A stretch of 16,622 nt of DNA. Source: DATIHT01 sp035480415. GTDB taxonomy: Bacteria > Patescibacteriota > Microgenomatia > Curtissbacterales > GWA2-41-24. The translations under genes were made by a program, and so were the position numbers. The first letter of the stretch is position 1. Each line of letters opens with the position of its first letter. The stretch covers positions 1 to 16,622 of the forward strand of contig DATIHT010000020.1 in assembly GCA_035480415.1 (NCBI GenBank), given 5' to 3'. The notes below the pieces were generated by a model, which was given only the letters and a program-made list of their open reading frames with translations, was not told where the DNA came from and did not search any database. This document shows positions 5,844 to 12,448 of this stretch, piece by piece.

Positions 5844-6458
5844 ATGACGCCCCCAGATATACATTTAAATATCTCTCCTAACGAAGTCGCTGCATTAAAA
5901 GATTTTGTTGCTGGTCATGGTGGCTCAATAATAAGTGAAAAGCTTTTGCCTTCTGAAATCCAGGTGCCAGAATCTTCACTTAGTTGGACTGAGGAAATGG
6001 ATAGAGTTCAATTGTTAATTACAAAATCAAAAGATAGGTATGAAGATGGTCAAAAAGCAGAGATAGTAGGCTTGCTTGGACATCATGATCTTAGGTACCA
6101 TCCGGAAATTCACTCCTATGCTGGAGACACCGATAAATTTGCTCAAGATGTTTGGTCTGTACTACAGTATTCTGTTGACGAATATAGAAAGCATGACGAT
6201 CGACCTGCCTTTTCTAAATTGTCGGGGAAATATGGTGGCTCGGTCTATAGAAATTTAGGTTATGGAATTTTAACGCCAAGGGAAATTAGATTAACTATTC
6301 AATATTTTGGTCTTTCGGGTGAAAGAAAATCCAACCTTGAATTACAGGCAAGCGAAGGTTTAGCAGCTGTTCGTGATTTATTAACCTATCCCACAAATCA
6401 TTTGTATTCTGGAATAATGGCTTTAAACATAAGAAGAGCTTCTCAATCTGTTGCGTAA
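5844..6458 (+). CDS. Unidentified 204-residue soluble protein
   Basis: I do not recognise this family. It is predicted cytosolic, with no signal peptide or membrane helix, and is mixed helical with many charged residues. Conserved-looking stretches are GLLGHHDLRYHPEIH (about residues 77-91), which is His-rich and could bind a metal, and a C-terminal helical part around ASEGLAAVRDLL. The frame is open from 5766, but that ATG lies within lspA; a strong -10 box ending at 5836 makes 5844 (MTPPDIHLN) the likely start on a leaderless mRNA. It is followed after 20 nt by rluD. Confidence 0.8.
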   Translation: MTPPDIHLNISPNEVAALKDFVAGHGGSIISEKLLPSEIQVPESSLSWTEEMDRVQLLITKSKDRYEDGQKAEIVGLLGHHDLRYHPEIHSYAGDTDKFAQDVWSVLQYSVDEYRKHDDRPAFSKLSGKYGGSVYRNLGYGILTPREIRLTIQYFGLSGERKSNLELQASEGLAAVRDLLTYPTNHLYSGIMALNIRRASQSVA

Positions 6459-6478
6459 TTTTAAATATCCATTAGAAA

Positions 6479-7273
6479 ATGTTAAAAACAGCTGATATTG
6501 TATTTGAAGATAAGTGGATTCTTGTTGTAAACAAGCCCGCGGGTTTGGTTGTTAATAAATCAACTACAATTTTGGAAGACACTTTGCAGGACGATTTGTC
6601 TGTATATTTTGGTCTTAAGCCTAAGGAACTTGGGATAGGCGACAGGGCAGGGATTGTGCATAGGCTGGACCGCGAAACATCCGGACTTTTGGTTGTTGCC
6701 AAGACAAAGTCTGTTTTTGAAAATTTACAAGCTCAGTTTAAAGGCAGGGAAGTACAAAAAAAATATATTACTTTGGTCCACGGCAGGGTGAATGGGGAAG
6801 AGGGGCAGATAGAAGGACGGATTATGAGAATCGGTAAATTTGGCAGATTTGGGATTGCGGATTCCAGATCGCAGGAAGGTAAAGAAGCCAGGACAGATTA
6901 CAAAGTTGTACAGCGTTATGTTCTATCTAAACAAGGACTGTCCTTGTTAGAAGGACAGTCCTTGACCAAAAGCAGGTTAAATTACCTTAAGAAACAGGCG
7001 GTGGATTACGCACTTCTTGATGTTTTCCCCAAAACAGGCAGGACGCACCAGATTCGGGTGCATTTGAAATCTATCGGGCATCCGGTGGTTTCCGACCTTA
7101 TTTACGGGCCGGGGAAGTTGTTAAAGTTTGATATTCTATGGTGTCCGAGATTATTTTTGCATGCTGGATCTATTTCTTTTATGCATCCGGCAACAAAGAA
7201 AAAAGTGGAGTTTGAAGTTGATTTGCCGCAAGATCTGCGAGAAGCTCTTGAACGACTAACGACTAACGACTAA
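6479..7273 (+). CDS. rluD: RluA/RluD-family rRNA pseudouridine synthase
   Basis: A 264-residue enzyme that isomerises uridine to pseudouridine in large-subunit rRNA (or tRNA). It contains KPAGLVV (19-25), the family signature HRLDRETSGL (61-70) with catalytic Asp64, KKYITLVHG (94-102) and GRTHQIRVHL (187-196). There is no N-terminal S4 domain, common in shorter members, so the exact target cannot be assigned and the symbol is by subfamily resemblance. Residues about 149-175 form an insertion before the conserved DYALLDVFPKTGRTHQ stretch, part of it (QGLSLLEGQSL) encoded by a double palindrome. The last codons (ERLTTND) are made of the heptad array that runs through the stop codon, so the C-terminus has been rewritten by repeat growth. 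Confidence 0.9.
   Translation: MLKTADIVFEDKWILVVNKPAGLVVNKSTTILEDTLQDDLSVYFGLKPKELGIGDRAGIVHRLDRETSGLLVVAKTKSVFENLQAQFKGREVQKKYITLVHGRVNGEEGQIEGRIMRIGKFGRFGIADSRSQEGKEARTDYKVVQRYVLSKQGLSLLEGQSLTKSRLNYLKKQAVDYALLDVFPKTGRTHQIRVHLKSIGHPVVSDLIYGPGKLLKFDILWCPRLFLHAGSISFMHPATKKKVEFEVDLPQDLREALERLTTND
6931..6964. repeat. Double odd-palindrome inside rluD
   Basis: The first palindrome is 6931-6947 (ACAAGGAC, centre T6939, GTCCTTGT); the second is 6951-6963 (AAGGAC, centre A6957, GTCCTT). The second is the reverse complement of the first over 14 bp (6932-6945 with 6951-6964), giving a 14-bp hairpin with the 5-nt loop GTTAG. It falls in frame at codons 152-162 and encodes QGLSLLEGQSL in a family-variable region just before the conserved motif. 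The architecture is that of the lspA element, with unrelated sequence. Confidence 0.8.
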
Positions 7274-7278
7274 CGACT
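7251..7278. repeat. Heptad array AACGACT x4 at the rluD stop
   Basis: Four perfect copies of AACGACT, then a broken fifth. The array begins inside the last codons of rluD and runs through its stop (7271-7273). TAA occurs once per 7 bp on the plus strand and TAG once per 7 bp on the minus strand, so both strands are closed in all three frames. Confidence 0.9.
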
Positions 7279-7344
7279 AACAACGGGCTGTTTTTACTAA
7301 GCAGACTTGACTTCGCGGACTGGGCATTTAACAATAGGTTTACT

Positions 7345-7350
7345 TAAAAT
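7345..7350 (+). promoter_or_regulatory. -10 box before the antiporter gene
   Basis: TAAAAT lies 7 nt before the ATG at 7358, the spacing seen at other genes here. A TTGACT at 7307-7312 with AACAAT at 7330-7335 (17-bp spacing) is an alternative promoter with a longer leader. Both favour 7358 over the TTG at 7307 as the start. Confidence 0.4.
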
Positions 7351-7357
7351 CTGCCCA

Positions 7358-9055
7358 ATGCCAGTATTGTTTTTACAGCTTTCCAGTGTTTTGGTTCTTG
7401 CCACCATTTTGGGGATTATTGCCAAGACCCTTAAACAGCCGCTTCTTCTGGCTTATATTTTTTCCGGCTTTATAATATCTGTTTTAGGATTTTTCAAAAA
7501 CGTAGACAGTAGCGCTTTGGACTTGTTTTCGAACCTGGGAATTGCGTTTTTGTTATTTTTGGTAGGGATCGAACTTAGGATTGATGATTTGAAGTTTGTG
7601 GGTAAGGCGGCAGTTCTTACAGGTATTGGCCAAATTGTCTTTACAGCCATTGTGGGTTTTGCGCTTTTTGGCGGGATGGGTTTTAGTGCGGTTGCCTCTA
7701 CATACATGGCAATTGCGGTTACTTTTTCTTCGACTGTAATTATTATTAAGCTTCTTGCCGAAAAACACAGCTTAAAATCCTTGCATGGGAAATTAACCGT
7801 AGGGTACCTTTTGGTACAGGATTTTGTGGCGATTTTGGCGCTTATGATACTTTCCGGTTTTGGTGCTTCGCATGCGCCAACGGTTGGGACTGTGGTTTTG
7901 ATTTTTGCAAAAGGAATTCTTTTGGTATCGCTTTCGTATCTGGCATCAAAAACGGTTTTGAAATCTTTGTTTGCTCTAACTTCTACATCTACAGAACTTT
8001 TATTTGTGAGTGCTATCACCTGGGCATTTTTTGTGGCGGCAGTTGGTGCGCTTTTTGGGTTTTCGATTGCAATCGGTGCTTTTTTGGCGGGTATTGCCAT
8101 TGCCTCCAGTCCGTACAGTATTCAGATTTCCGGAAGGGTTAAACCGCTTCGCGATTTTTTTACAATTTTATTTTTTATTCTTTTGGGGGCATCTATGTCA
8201 ACAGGTGCATCGCATGTGTTAATTTGGCAGGTTGTTTTACTTTCTGCATTTATTCTGGTTGGCAAGCCCTTGATTGTTTTTGCGATTCTTCTTTCTTTGA
8301 AGTTTAGAAACAGGACTTCGTTTATGGTTTCGATTTCCGGTGCCCAGATTTCGGAATTCTCGCTTATTTTGATGGCTTCCGGGTTGGCAATTGGGCATGT
8401 TGATTCTTCTGCTGTTTCTCTAATTGCCACAGTTGGAATAGTCACAATTACATTGTCTTCGTACATGATTTCTTACAGCGATAAAATCTACAGGACGCTT
8501 GAGGGCAAAATAGGATCTGTTTTCCCGGAAAGGGCCCACGACCCTTACGTTGCAAATAGAGAGGCTTTGAGAAACCATGCAGTTTTGATTGGCGCAGAAC
8601 AAATGGGTCTGGATATTTTGGATTTTTTGAAGAAAAAGTTTAAGGACAAAAGCGACATTTTGGTTGTGGATTTTAACCCAGAGATTATTGATGAGTTGAG
8701 GGCAGATGGTTTTAATACGGTTTTTGGCGATATTGCAGACCCGGAAGTAATGGAGGAGCTGGAACTTGGTCGTGCGAAGGTGATTATTGTGACTGACCCG
8801 GACGAGCCGGACACTGCCCGGCTTATAAATTTTGCCAAAAAGAAGAATTTCCGCGGGCCGATTATCGCTACTTCCTACTGGCTTCATGACGCCCTAAAGC
8901 TTTATGAGCTTGGGGCGGATTATGTTGTTGTACCGGATCTTGTCGGCGGGACTCATGTGGGCAAGATGATTTATGAAAACTGGGACCACTTGGACAGGAT
9001 TAAAAAACAACGAACGAAGCACTTTAGACAGTTAACAGAGTATCGCTTGTTTTAG
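7358..9055 (+). CDS. KefB-type cation/proton antiporter with NAD-binding RCK domain
   Basis: A 565-residue inner-membrane monovalent cation:proton antiporter (CPA2 family). Residues 1-375 are about 12 hydrophobic segments with the CPA2 hallmarks FLVGIEL (67-73) and LLVQDFVAI (151-159). Residues from about 407 form an RCK/TrkA-N Rossmann domain (HAVLIGAEQMG, then DILVVDFNPEIIDEL and GDIADPEVMEEL), which in relatives gates transport by nucleotide binding. The glycine loop is GAEQMG, not GxGxxG: the middle Gly is replaced by Glu. No RCK-C domain follows. The ORF is open from a TTG at 7307, but the ATG at 7358 starts directly before the first helix and sits 7 nt after a -10 box. Likely substrate is K+ or Na+; which cannot be told from sequence. 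Confidence 0.92.
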   Translation: MPVLFLQLSSVLVLATILGIIAKTLKQPLLLAYIFSGFIISVLGFFKNVDSSALDLFSNLGIAFLLFLVGIELRIDDLKFVGKAAVLTGIGQIVFTAIVGFALFGGMGFSAVASTYMAIAVTFSSTVIIIKLLAEKHSLKSLHGKLTVGYLLVQDFVAILALMILSGFGASHAPTVGTVVLIFAKGILLVSLSYLASKTVLKSLFALTSTSTELLFVSAITWAFFVAAVGALFGFSIAIGAFLAGIAIASSPYSIQISGRVKPLRDFFTILFFILLGASMSTGASHVLIWQVVLLSAFILVGKPLIVFAILLSLKFRNRTSFMVSISGAQISEFSLILMASGLAIGHVDSSAVSLIATVGIVTITLSSYMISYSDKIYRTLEGKIGSVFPERAHDPYVANREALRNHAVLIGAEQMGLDILDFLKKKFKDKSDILVVDFNPEIIDELRADGFNTVFGDIADPEVMEELELGRAKVIIVTDPDEPDTARLINFAKKKNFRGPIIATSYWLHDALKLYELGADYVVVPDLVGGTHVGKMIYENWDHLDRIKKQRTKHFRQLTEYRLF

Positions 9056-9089
9056 ATCCGGGTAATCAGTGGGTTATAAAAATTATTAA

Positions 9090-9539
9090 TTAAAAAGCTG
9101 AGAAGAATTTGGCGTAAGAATATGTTTCTAAAAATCTATCTGAAAATGAAGCATAGCATACCCAATGATCTTTAAGGCTCTGATCTTCCGCTATTTGAAT
9201 TCCATGAGTACCTACAACAGGCACTTTTTTATTGAAAGTCTTTTTCTGACCAGAACCATCTACAATATCTTCACCTTTTGCAATATCAGCTATGTACTCT
9301 TCTTCTAGTGGAAAGTATTCGCGGGTAGTGGGAGTTTCCAGTAAAATATATCCTTTCAGCTTGCTTAAGTTTTCATATGTGAAAGGTTTACCATTCAATT
9401 CGTAACAGGCTTTTACAAATTGTGTGCTTGTTGCGGCAGCAGGGAAGAGACCTCTATATACAGCAAATGCGAATACGCCAATAAGAAAACCTATCGCTAG
9501 ATATAAATAACCCTTTTTTGAATTTTTAAGTTTTGCCAC
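9090..9539 (-). CDS. Unidentified membrane-anchored extracytoplasmic protein
   Basis: A 149-residue protein from the GTG at 9539, with a basic N-terminus (KLKNSKKG), one membrane helix (about residues 11-28) and a hydrophilic outer domain of about 115 residues. The outer domain has two cysteines (about C45 and C128) that could pair. No family is recognised. The frame is open to a TTG at 9554, but a near-consensus promoter (TTGACA, 17 bp, AATACT) places transcription start at about 9538, so that TTG would not be on the mRNA; the GTG start is preferred. It is followed by the convergent end of the antiporter gene after 34 nt. Confidence 0.75.
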   Translation of the reverse strand: MAKLKNSKKGYLYLAIGFLIGVFAFAVYRGLFPAAATSTQFVKACYELNGKPFTYENLSKLKGYILLETPTTREYFPLEEEYIADIAKGEDIVDGSGQKKTFNKKVPVVGTHGIQIAEDQSLKDHWVCYASFSDRFLETYSYAKFFSAF

Positions 9540-9544
9540 AATTA

Positions 9545-9573
9545 AGTATTTCAAGAGACGAGTATCATGTCAA
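9545..9573 (-). promoter_or_regulatory. Sigma-70-type promoter with -35 TTGACA
   Basis: On the minus strand TTGACA (9568-9573) is followed after exactly 17 bp by AATACT (9545-9550). The expected start is near 9538, at the GTG codon at 9539, implying a leaderless transcript beginning with GTG. Confidence 0.6.
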
Positions 9574-9650
9574 GCGTCGGTTTCTTAGTTGCCCAGAGGG
9601 TAGATTTTAGAGAGCTAAGCGATTAACGAATTTTCTGAGTCTTTCTTAAA

Positions 9651-10544
9651 TTAGGCTGGTCTGATTGGACCGACGGGGATAAGTGGTCCCTTAGGAGTAG
9701 AGTGAACGTCAAATTGGAACTGATATGGAAGTGAAAATGTCGGATTCGGCTTGCCGTCTTTTGTTAGAGCGCCGCTGTTTATTAGTACCACAAATTTCTT
9801 TCCGGACAACTTATCCAATGGCTCTTTTACTCCGCCTCCGAAAGCTAAGATAATGTATTTACCTTTTTCTGTTACCGTATCTATACCGCCGACAACTTCG
9901 TTCAATGAATAGTCGTTTTCGGTGGTTAGCATAAATGCAGATAGCGGGATGTCCTGAGGGTTAAGGTTCGGGATTGTCGGTTTGGGTGCTGCTGCCTGCA
10001 CGCCATTTAGCCTTAATGTCATGAAAAAAATCTCGCTTTGATTTGTGGTTACTGTAAAAGAGGCGAAAGATTCTATGCCATATTTTTGGATGAAATCCGA
10101 TGGAAACTGTGTCCATGGAACCTTGGTAAGATCTGCATTGTTTACGTCTTTGAACTGAGTTATTTTGCCCAGGTTAAGTTCGGGTAAGGTTTTGGCTCTT
10201 TCCGTGATAATTTCCCTAAATTCTTGGGCTTTTCTTACTGTCAGTTCTATGTTTAGGTTGTCTATTGACAGTGTAGGGCGGCCGTTGCTTTCGGGTGTTG
10301 GCAATGGTGTGGGTGATATTGTTGCTTCTGCTTTTGTCGGACGTCCCGGTATAGATGGTGTTGGAAAAGATTTTATATCCCGCACTGCACCTGGAACAGC
10401 GGAAGCGTTAAACTGTGCCCTCAAAGCGTTTTCCTGTGCATTATCGCCAGAACATGCTGTCGAAAAGACAGAGGCACCGATGAAGGCTACTGGTGGTACA
10501 TATTTGAAAAGAAGATCTCCTAAGTGCGGACGACGATCGCTCAT
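9651..10544 (-). CDS. Secreted lipoprotein-like protein of unknown function
   Basis: A 297-residue protein with an N-terminal export signal: charged start (MSDRRPH), hydrophobic stretch about 13-29, and a lipobox-like STAC with Cys31. The -3 position is Ser rather than the usual Leu, so lipidation is likely but not sure. A Pro/Thr/Ser-rich linker with PTPSIPG and SPTPLPTP covers about residues 58-92, typical of surface-exposed tethers. The rest (about 93-290) is a globular domain with no motif I recognise, and there is no second Cys after position 31. The promoter TTGACA-17-TACAAT puts transcription start 3 nt before the ATG. LspA in this window would be its processing enzyme if it is a lipoprotein. 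Confidence 0.78.
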   Translation of the reverse strand: MSDRRPHLGDLLFKYVPPVAFIGASVFSTACSGDNAQENALRAQFNASAVPGAVRDIKSFPTPSIPGRPTKAEATISPTPLPTPESNGRPTLSIDNLNIELTVRKAQEFREIITERAKTLPELNLGKITQFKDVNNADLTKVPWTQFPSDFIQKYGIESFASFTVTTNQSEIFFMTLRLNGVQAAAPKPTIPNLNPQDIPLSAFMLTTENDYSLNEVVGGIDTVTEKGKYIILAFGGGVKEPLDKLSGKKFVVLINSGALTKDGKPNPTFSLPYQFQFDVHSTPKGPLIPVGPIRPA

Positions 10545-10553
10545 TTAGTGTAA

Positions 10554-10582
10554 ATTGTATTTTGGTTGAGTGCGCTTGTCAA
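10554..10582 (-). promoter_or_regulatory. Consensus promoter, near-leaderless
   Basis: The minus strand reads TTGACA (10577-10582), 17 bp, TACAAT (10554-10559). Transcription should begin at about 10547, with the ATG at 10544-10542. This is the best sigma-70 promoter in the window and supports near-leaderless starts in this genome. Confidence 0.75.
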
Positions 10583-10591
10583 TTTGGCTCC

Positions 10592-10621
10592 TTGTTGATT
10601 TTCACGCAGCATGGTTAAAAT
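10592..10621 (+). promoter_or_regulatory. Possible promoter for the 46-residue gene
   Basis: TTGTTG (10592-10597) and TAAAAT (10616-10621) are separated by 18 bp, divergent from and next to the lipoprotein-gene promoter. The leader would be about 35 nt and contains a purine-rich AGAGAGG about 15 nt before the ATG. Moderate match only. Confidence 0.35.
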
Positions 10622-10662
10622 AGAGTTAGGCATCTTTTAAAGAGAGGATGTGATTTTTCCTT

Positions 10663-10803
10663 ATGGGTTCATTTGGCGGTTTTTACAAAGGAGATAAAAA
10701 GAAAAAGAAAAAGGAAACCTTGGAACGTCAGGCAATGAATATTCCAAGAGTATACGCGCCTCCTAAGGTAGAGATTATCAGCAGAGGGAAGAAGGAGAAG
10801 TAA
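10663..10803 (+). CDS. 46-residue lysine-rich small protein
   Basis: ATG at 10663 to TAA at 10801-10803 encodes MGSFGGFYKGDKKKKKKETL and continues to end in a basic RGKKEK tail. About 13 of 46 residues are Lys, with a Gly/Phe-rich head, a poly-Lys block (12-17), a short middle with LERQAMNIPRVYAPPKVEI, and a basic end. No membrane helix or signal. The composition suggests binding to RNA, DNA or the ribosome, but this is inference. It is too short for usual length cut-offs. Support comes from a plausible promoter, the absence of a competing gene, and a heptad array starting right at the stop codon as at other gene ends here. Confidence 0.7.
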   Translation: MGSFGGFYKGDKKKKKKETLERQAMNIPRVYAPPKVEIISRGKKEK

Positions 10804-10804
10804 A

Positions 10805-10825
10805 TTTTTAATTTTTAATTTTTAA
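10805..10825. repeat. Heptad array TTTTTAA x3 after the small gene
   Basis: Three perfect copies of TTTTTAA begin one base after the TAA stop of the 46-residue gene. The unit gives TAA on both strands, so three units close all six frames. The rest of the spacer to about 10860 is AT-rich and unstructured. Confidence 0.75.
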
Positions 10826-10889
10826 TCAATTTCTAATTAATAAATTAAACAATTAGGCAAATTTAGAAAGTGTAAGTGGAAGTTCTTCG

Positions 10890-10937
10890 GTCCGCCCTTT
10901 GGGCGAGACAAGGCAGACTAAGCTGGTTTTACCGGCT
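10890..10937 (+). promoter_or_regulatory. Possible structured leader before the LytR_C gene
   Basis: Two hairpins precede the GTG at 10940. The first (10890-10909) is CGCCC-TTT-GGGCG extended by GTC/GAC around a bulged A. The second (10921-10937) is AGCTGGT-TTT-ACCGGCT, a 7-bp stem with one G-U pair, ending two bases before the start codon. The stretch is GC-richer than the spacer before it. It matches no riboswitch class I can recall; a translational control element is possible. Confidence 0.4.
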
Positions 10938-10939
10938 TT

Positions 10940-11923
10940 GTGACAGATTATCATAATCTAAGAATTAATAGATCTAAAAAACCAAAAGTACGTGCCGGCA
11001 GTGTTCGGTTGTACAACATGGCTGGTATTTTGGTGGTTTTGATTTTGGTATTTTTTGTCTTTTGCGGAATTTTGAAAAGTTCGGGCAATAGCAAGGTCCC
11101 CAAGCCAAAATGGGATGGTTCTTCCGCCTTTAGTGTTGTTTTAAATACGCAGCCTGTTTCTGTTGTTGTTTACAACCCCAATTCCAAAAAAATTACACAG
11201 GTAAAGTTGAATGATGAGCTGTATACCCAAACAGGGGATGTAACAGAACCCCTTAAAAAAATCACAACTGCATCCGGTGATGGTGAGGCTCTTTCTAAAG
11301 TTGCCACTTATGCAACCAGGGCGCCCGTTTACAACTACATAATTTTGAAAAACAGGGACGAGGTAAACGAGGTGAATATGGAAAAATATTTTGGTAATTT
11401 TGTCTCCTTTGTAACACCTGTCAGGGTTTTATTGTTTGGGTCCGGGTTTGCGGATACAAATATTGCACGATTCGATTTGTTAAGGCTATGGTGGCAAGCA
11501 AAAGGTCTTAGTACCAATAACCTGGATTTGGTAGAAACTTCAAATAGAACGCAGAACATTATTCTTGCCGGCGGGGAAAAAGTGCTGGGGGTAGACGATG
11601 TTTCGATGCAACGGCTTTTTGGACAATACATGGAAAACAGTAAAGTTTTGGAGGAAGGGGCAGAAGTAAATATAATCAACGCCAGTGGTTCTATAGATGC
11701 TTACAAGCTGGCTTCGGATCTTGTTTATTCTGTCGGCGGAAGAGTAGGCGCAATTTCGGCAAACGAACAAAAGCAGCCAACAACAGTTATTCGTGTACGA
11801 TCTTCTTCTTATAGCGCCTCTTATTTGGCAAAGGTATTTGACTGTGATATAAAGTCTGTGCCAAACATTCCCACTGGCAAGATTGAGCTTGTTTTAGGGG
11901 CGGATTTTTTGACTAAATATTAA
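10940..11923 (+). CDS. Degenerate LCP-like envelope protein with LytR C-terminal domain
   Basis: A 327-residue membrane-anchored protein: basic cytosolic N-terminus (about 1-27), one helix (28-46) and an outer part. The C-terminal domain (about 240-325) matches LytR_C: VNIINASGSIDAYKLASDLV, then TTVIRVRSSS and a final IELVLGADF. The middle (about 62-235) resembles an LCP domain in layout (VVVYNPNSKKITQVKL like the ligand strand), but the catalytic Arg-Asp-Thr region is replaced by LNDELYT, so phosphotransferase activity is doubtful. LCP proteins attach polymers to peptidoglycan; this one may be a scaffold or binding relative. An in-frame TAA at 10919-10921 and the lack of another start make GTG 10940 the choice. 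It is followed after 3 nt by a one-helix protein, likely an operon. Confidence 0.75.
   Translation: MTDYHNLRINRSKKPKVRAGSVRLYNMAGILVVLILVFFVFCGILKSSGNSKVPKPKWDGSSAFSVVLNTQPVSVVVYNPNSKKITQVKLNDELYTQTGDVTEPLKKITTASGDGEALSKVATYATRAPVYNYIILKNRDEVNEVNMEKYFGNFVSFVTPVRVLLFGSGFADTNIARFDLLRLWWQAKGLSTNNLDLVETSNRTQNIILAGGEKVLGVDDVSMQRLFGQYMENSKVLEEGAEVNIINASGSIDAYKLASDLVYSVGGRVGAISANEQKQPTTVIRVRSSSYSASYLAKVFDCDIKSVPNIPTGKIELVLGADFLTKY
10945..10959. promoter_or_regulatory. 15-bp perfect odd palindrome at the start of the LytR_C gene
   Basis: AGATTAT-C-ATAATCT is a perfect inverted repeat in codons 2-7. Its size and position just after the start would suit a repressor operator, but AT-rich palindromes of this length can arise by chance and no second copy was found in the window. 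Confidence 0.3.
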
Positions 11924-11926
11924 CTT

Positions 11927-12448
11927 ATGTCTTCTGTAATTTTCGTAATTTTAGGTATTGGAATACTTGGTGTTTCGTTTGTAGTTGCGCTTGTTTCCTT
12001 GGTTCGCGAGGAAAAACAAAACGGCCAGATTTTAGAAGCCCAGGCAAAATCTGTACCTGAAAACCCCGAAGGGGCTGCAGCTTTGCAAAGTGTGAATATG
12101 CCTGTTTCCGGCGGCGGACAAATCGATGATCTGGCCGCAAAGGTGGCAATCGAGGAGAAAAAACAGGAAGGGCTGAGTGTGCAGGCACCTGCAGCTGTGC
12201 AAGAGCCACAGCCTCAGGAGCAAAAAGAAGAGCGTCAACCTTTTCCGTGGGAAGATAATTCAAGTCAAAGTCAAAGTCCTGTAACACCTATTGTTGTTGC
12301 AGGTGATAACGTTTTGGAAGATGTGAAGATGGATACGGCCCCAGTTGAAGAAGAGATTATTCCTTCTGTGCATCGTTTTCCGAGTTTGTCGCAAAAACCT
12401 GTTGGTGAGGTGAAGCTTTCGGATTTAACAAACAAGGACGATGTTTAG
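11927..12448 (+). CDS. One-helix membrane protein with a disordered Gln/Pro/Glu-rich tail
   Basis: A 173-residue protein with a single N-terminal helix (about 3-25), then a basic-acidic stretch (LVREEKQNG) and a long low-complexity tail rich in Q, P, E, S and V, including EPQPQEQKEERQPFPWED and SQSQSP. No domain is recognised. The charge pattern (little positive charge before the helix, RE/K after it) favours an inside-facing tail. It begins 3 nt after the LytR_C gene with no Shine-Dalgarno sequence, so it is probably co-transcribed and may be an accessory of the envelope protein. Its stop codon is fused to a heptad array. The small hexanucleotide repeat encoding SQSQ lies at 12261-12279. Confidence 0.8.
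   Translation: MSSVIFVILGIGILGVSFVVALVSLVREEKQNGQILEAQAKSVPENPEGAAALQSVNMPVSGGGQIDDLAAKVAIEEKKQEGLSVQAPAAVQEPQPQEQKEERQPFPWEDNSSQSQSPVTPIVVAGDNVLEDVKMDTAPVEEEIIPSVHRFPSLSQKPVGEVKLSDLTNKDDV

Noticed and set aside
5397..5864. 155-codon minus-strand frame over lspA
   Set aside because: lspA has all catalytic motifs on the plus strand; the long antisense frame is helped by the palindromic element and codon bias.
7251..7278. Heptad arrays as a CRISPR array
   Set aside because: Units are contiguous 7-mers with no spacers and no cas genes are present.
7453..8100. 215-codon open frame on the minus strand
   Set aside because: Lies fully antisense to the membrane part of the antiporter gene, whose motifs are clear; Lys/Thr/Ala-rich translation typical of an antisense shadow of hydrophobic codons.
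10165..10548. 127-codon plus-strand frame opposite the lipoprotein gene
   Set aside because: The minus-strand gene has a consensus promoter, export signal and linker; the plus frame has no start context and no recognisable features.
10873..10925. Resemblance to SRP (4.5S) RNA because of AAGGCAGA
   Set aside because: The diagnostic GGAAGCAGC loop and GGUCAGG segment are missing; the match is limited to eight bases.
10853..10954. 33-codon minus-strand frame containing AGKTSL and ending TEELPLTLSKFA
   Set aside because: Looks P-loop-like by chance but is too short, overlaps the LytR_C start and has no promoter; mentioned only as an alternative to the structured leader.
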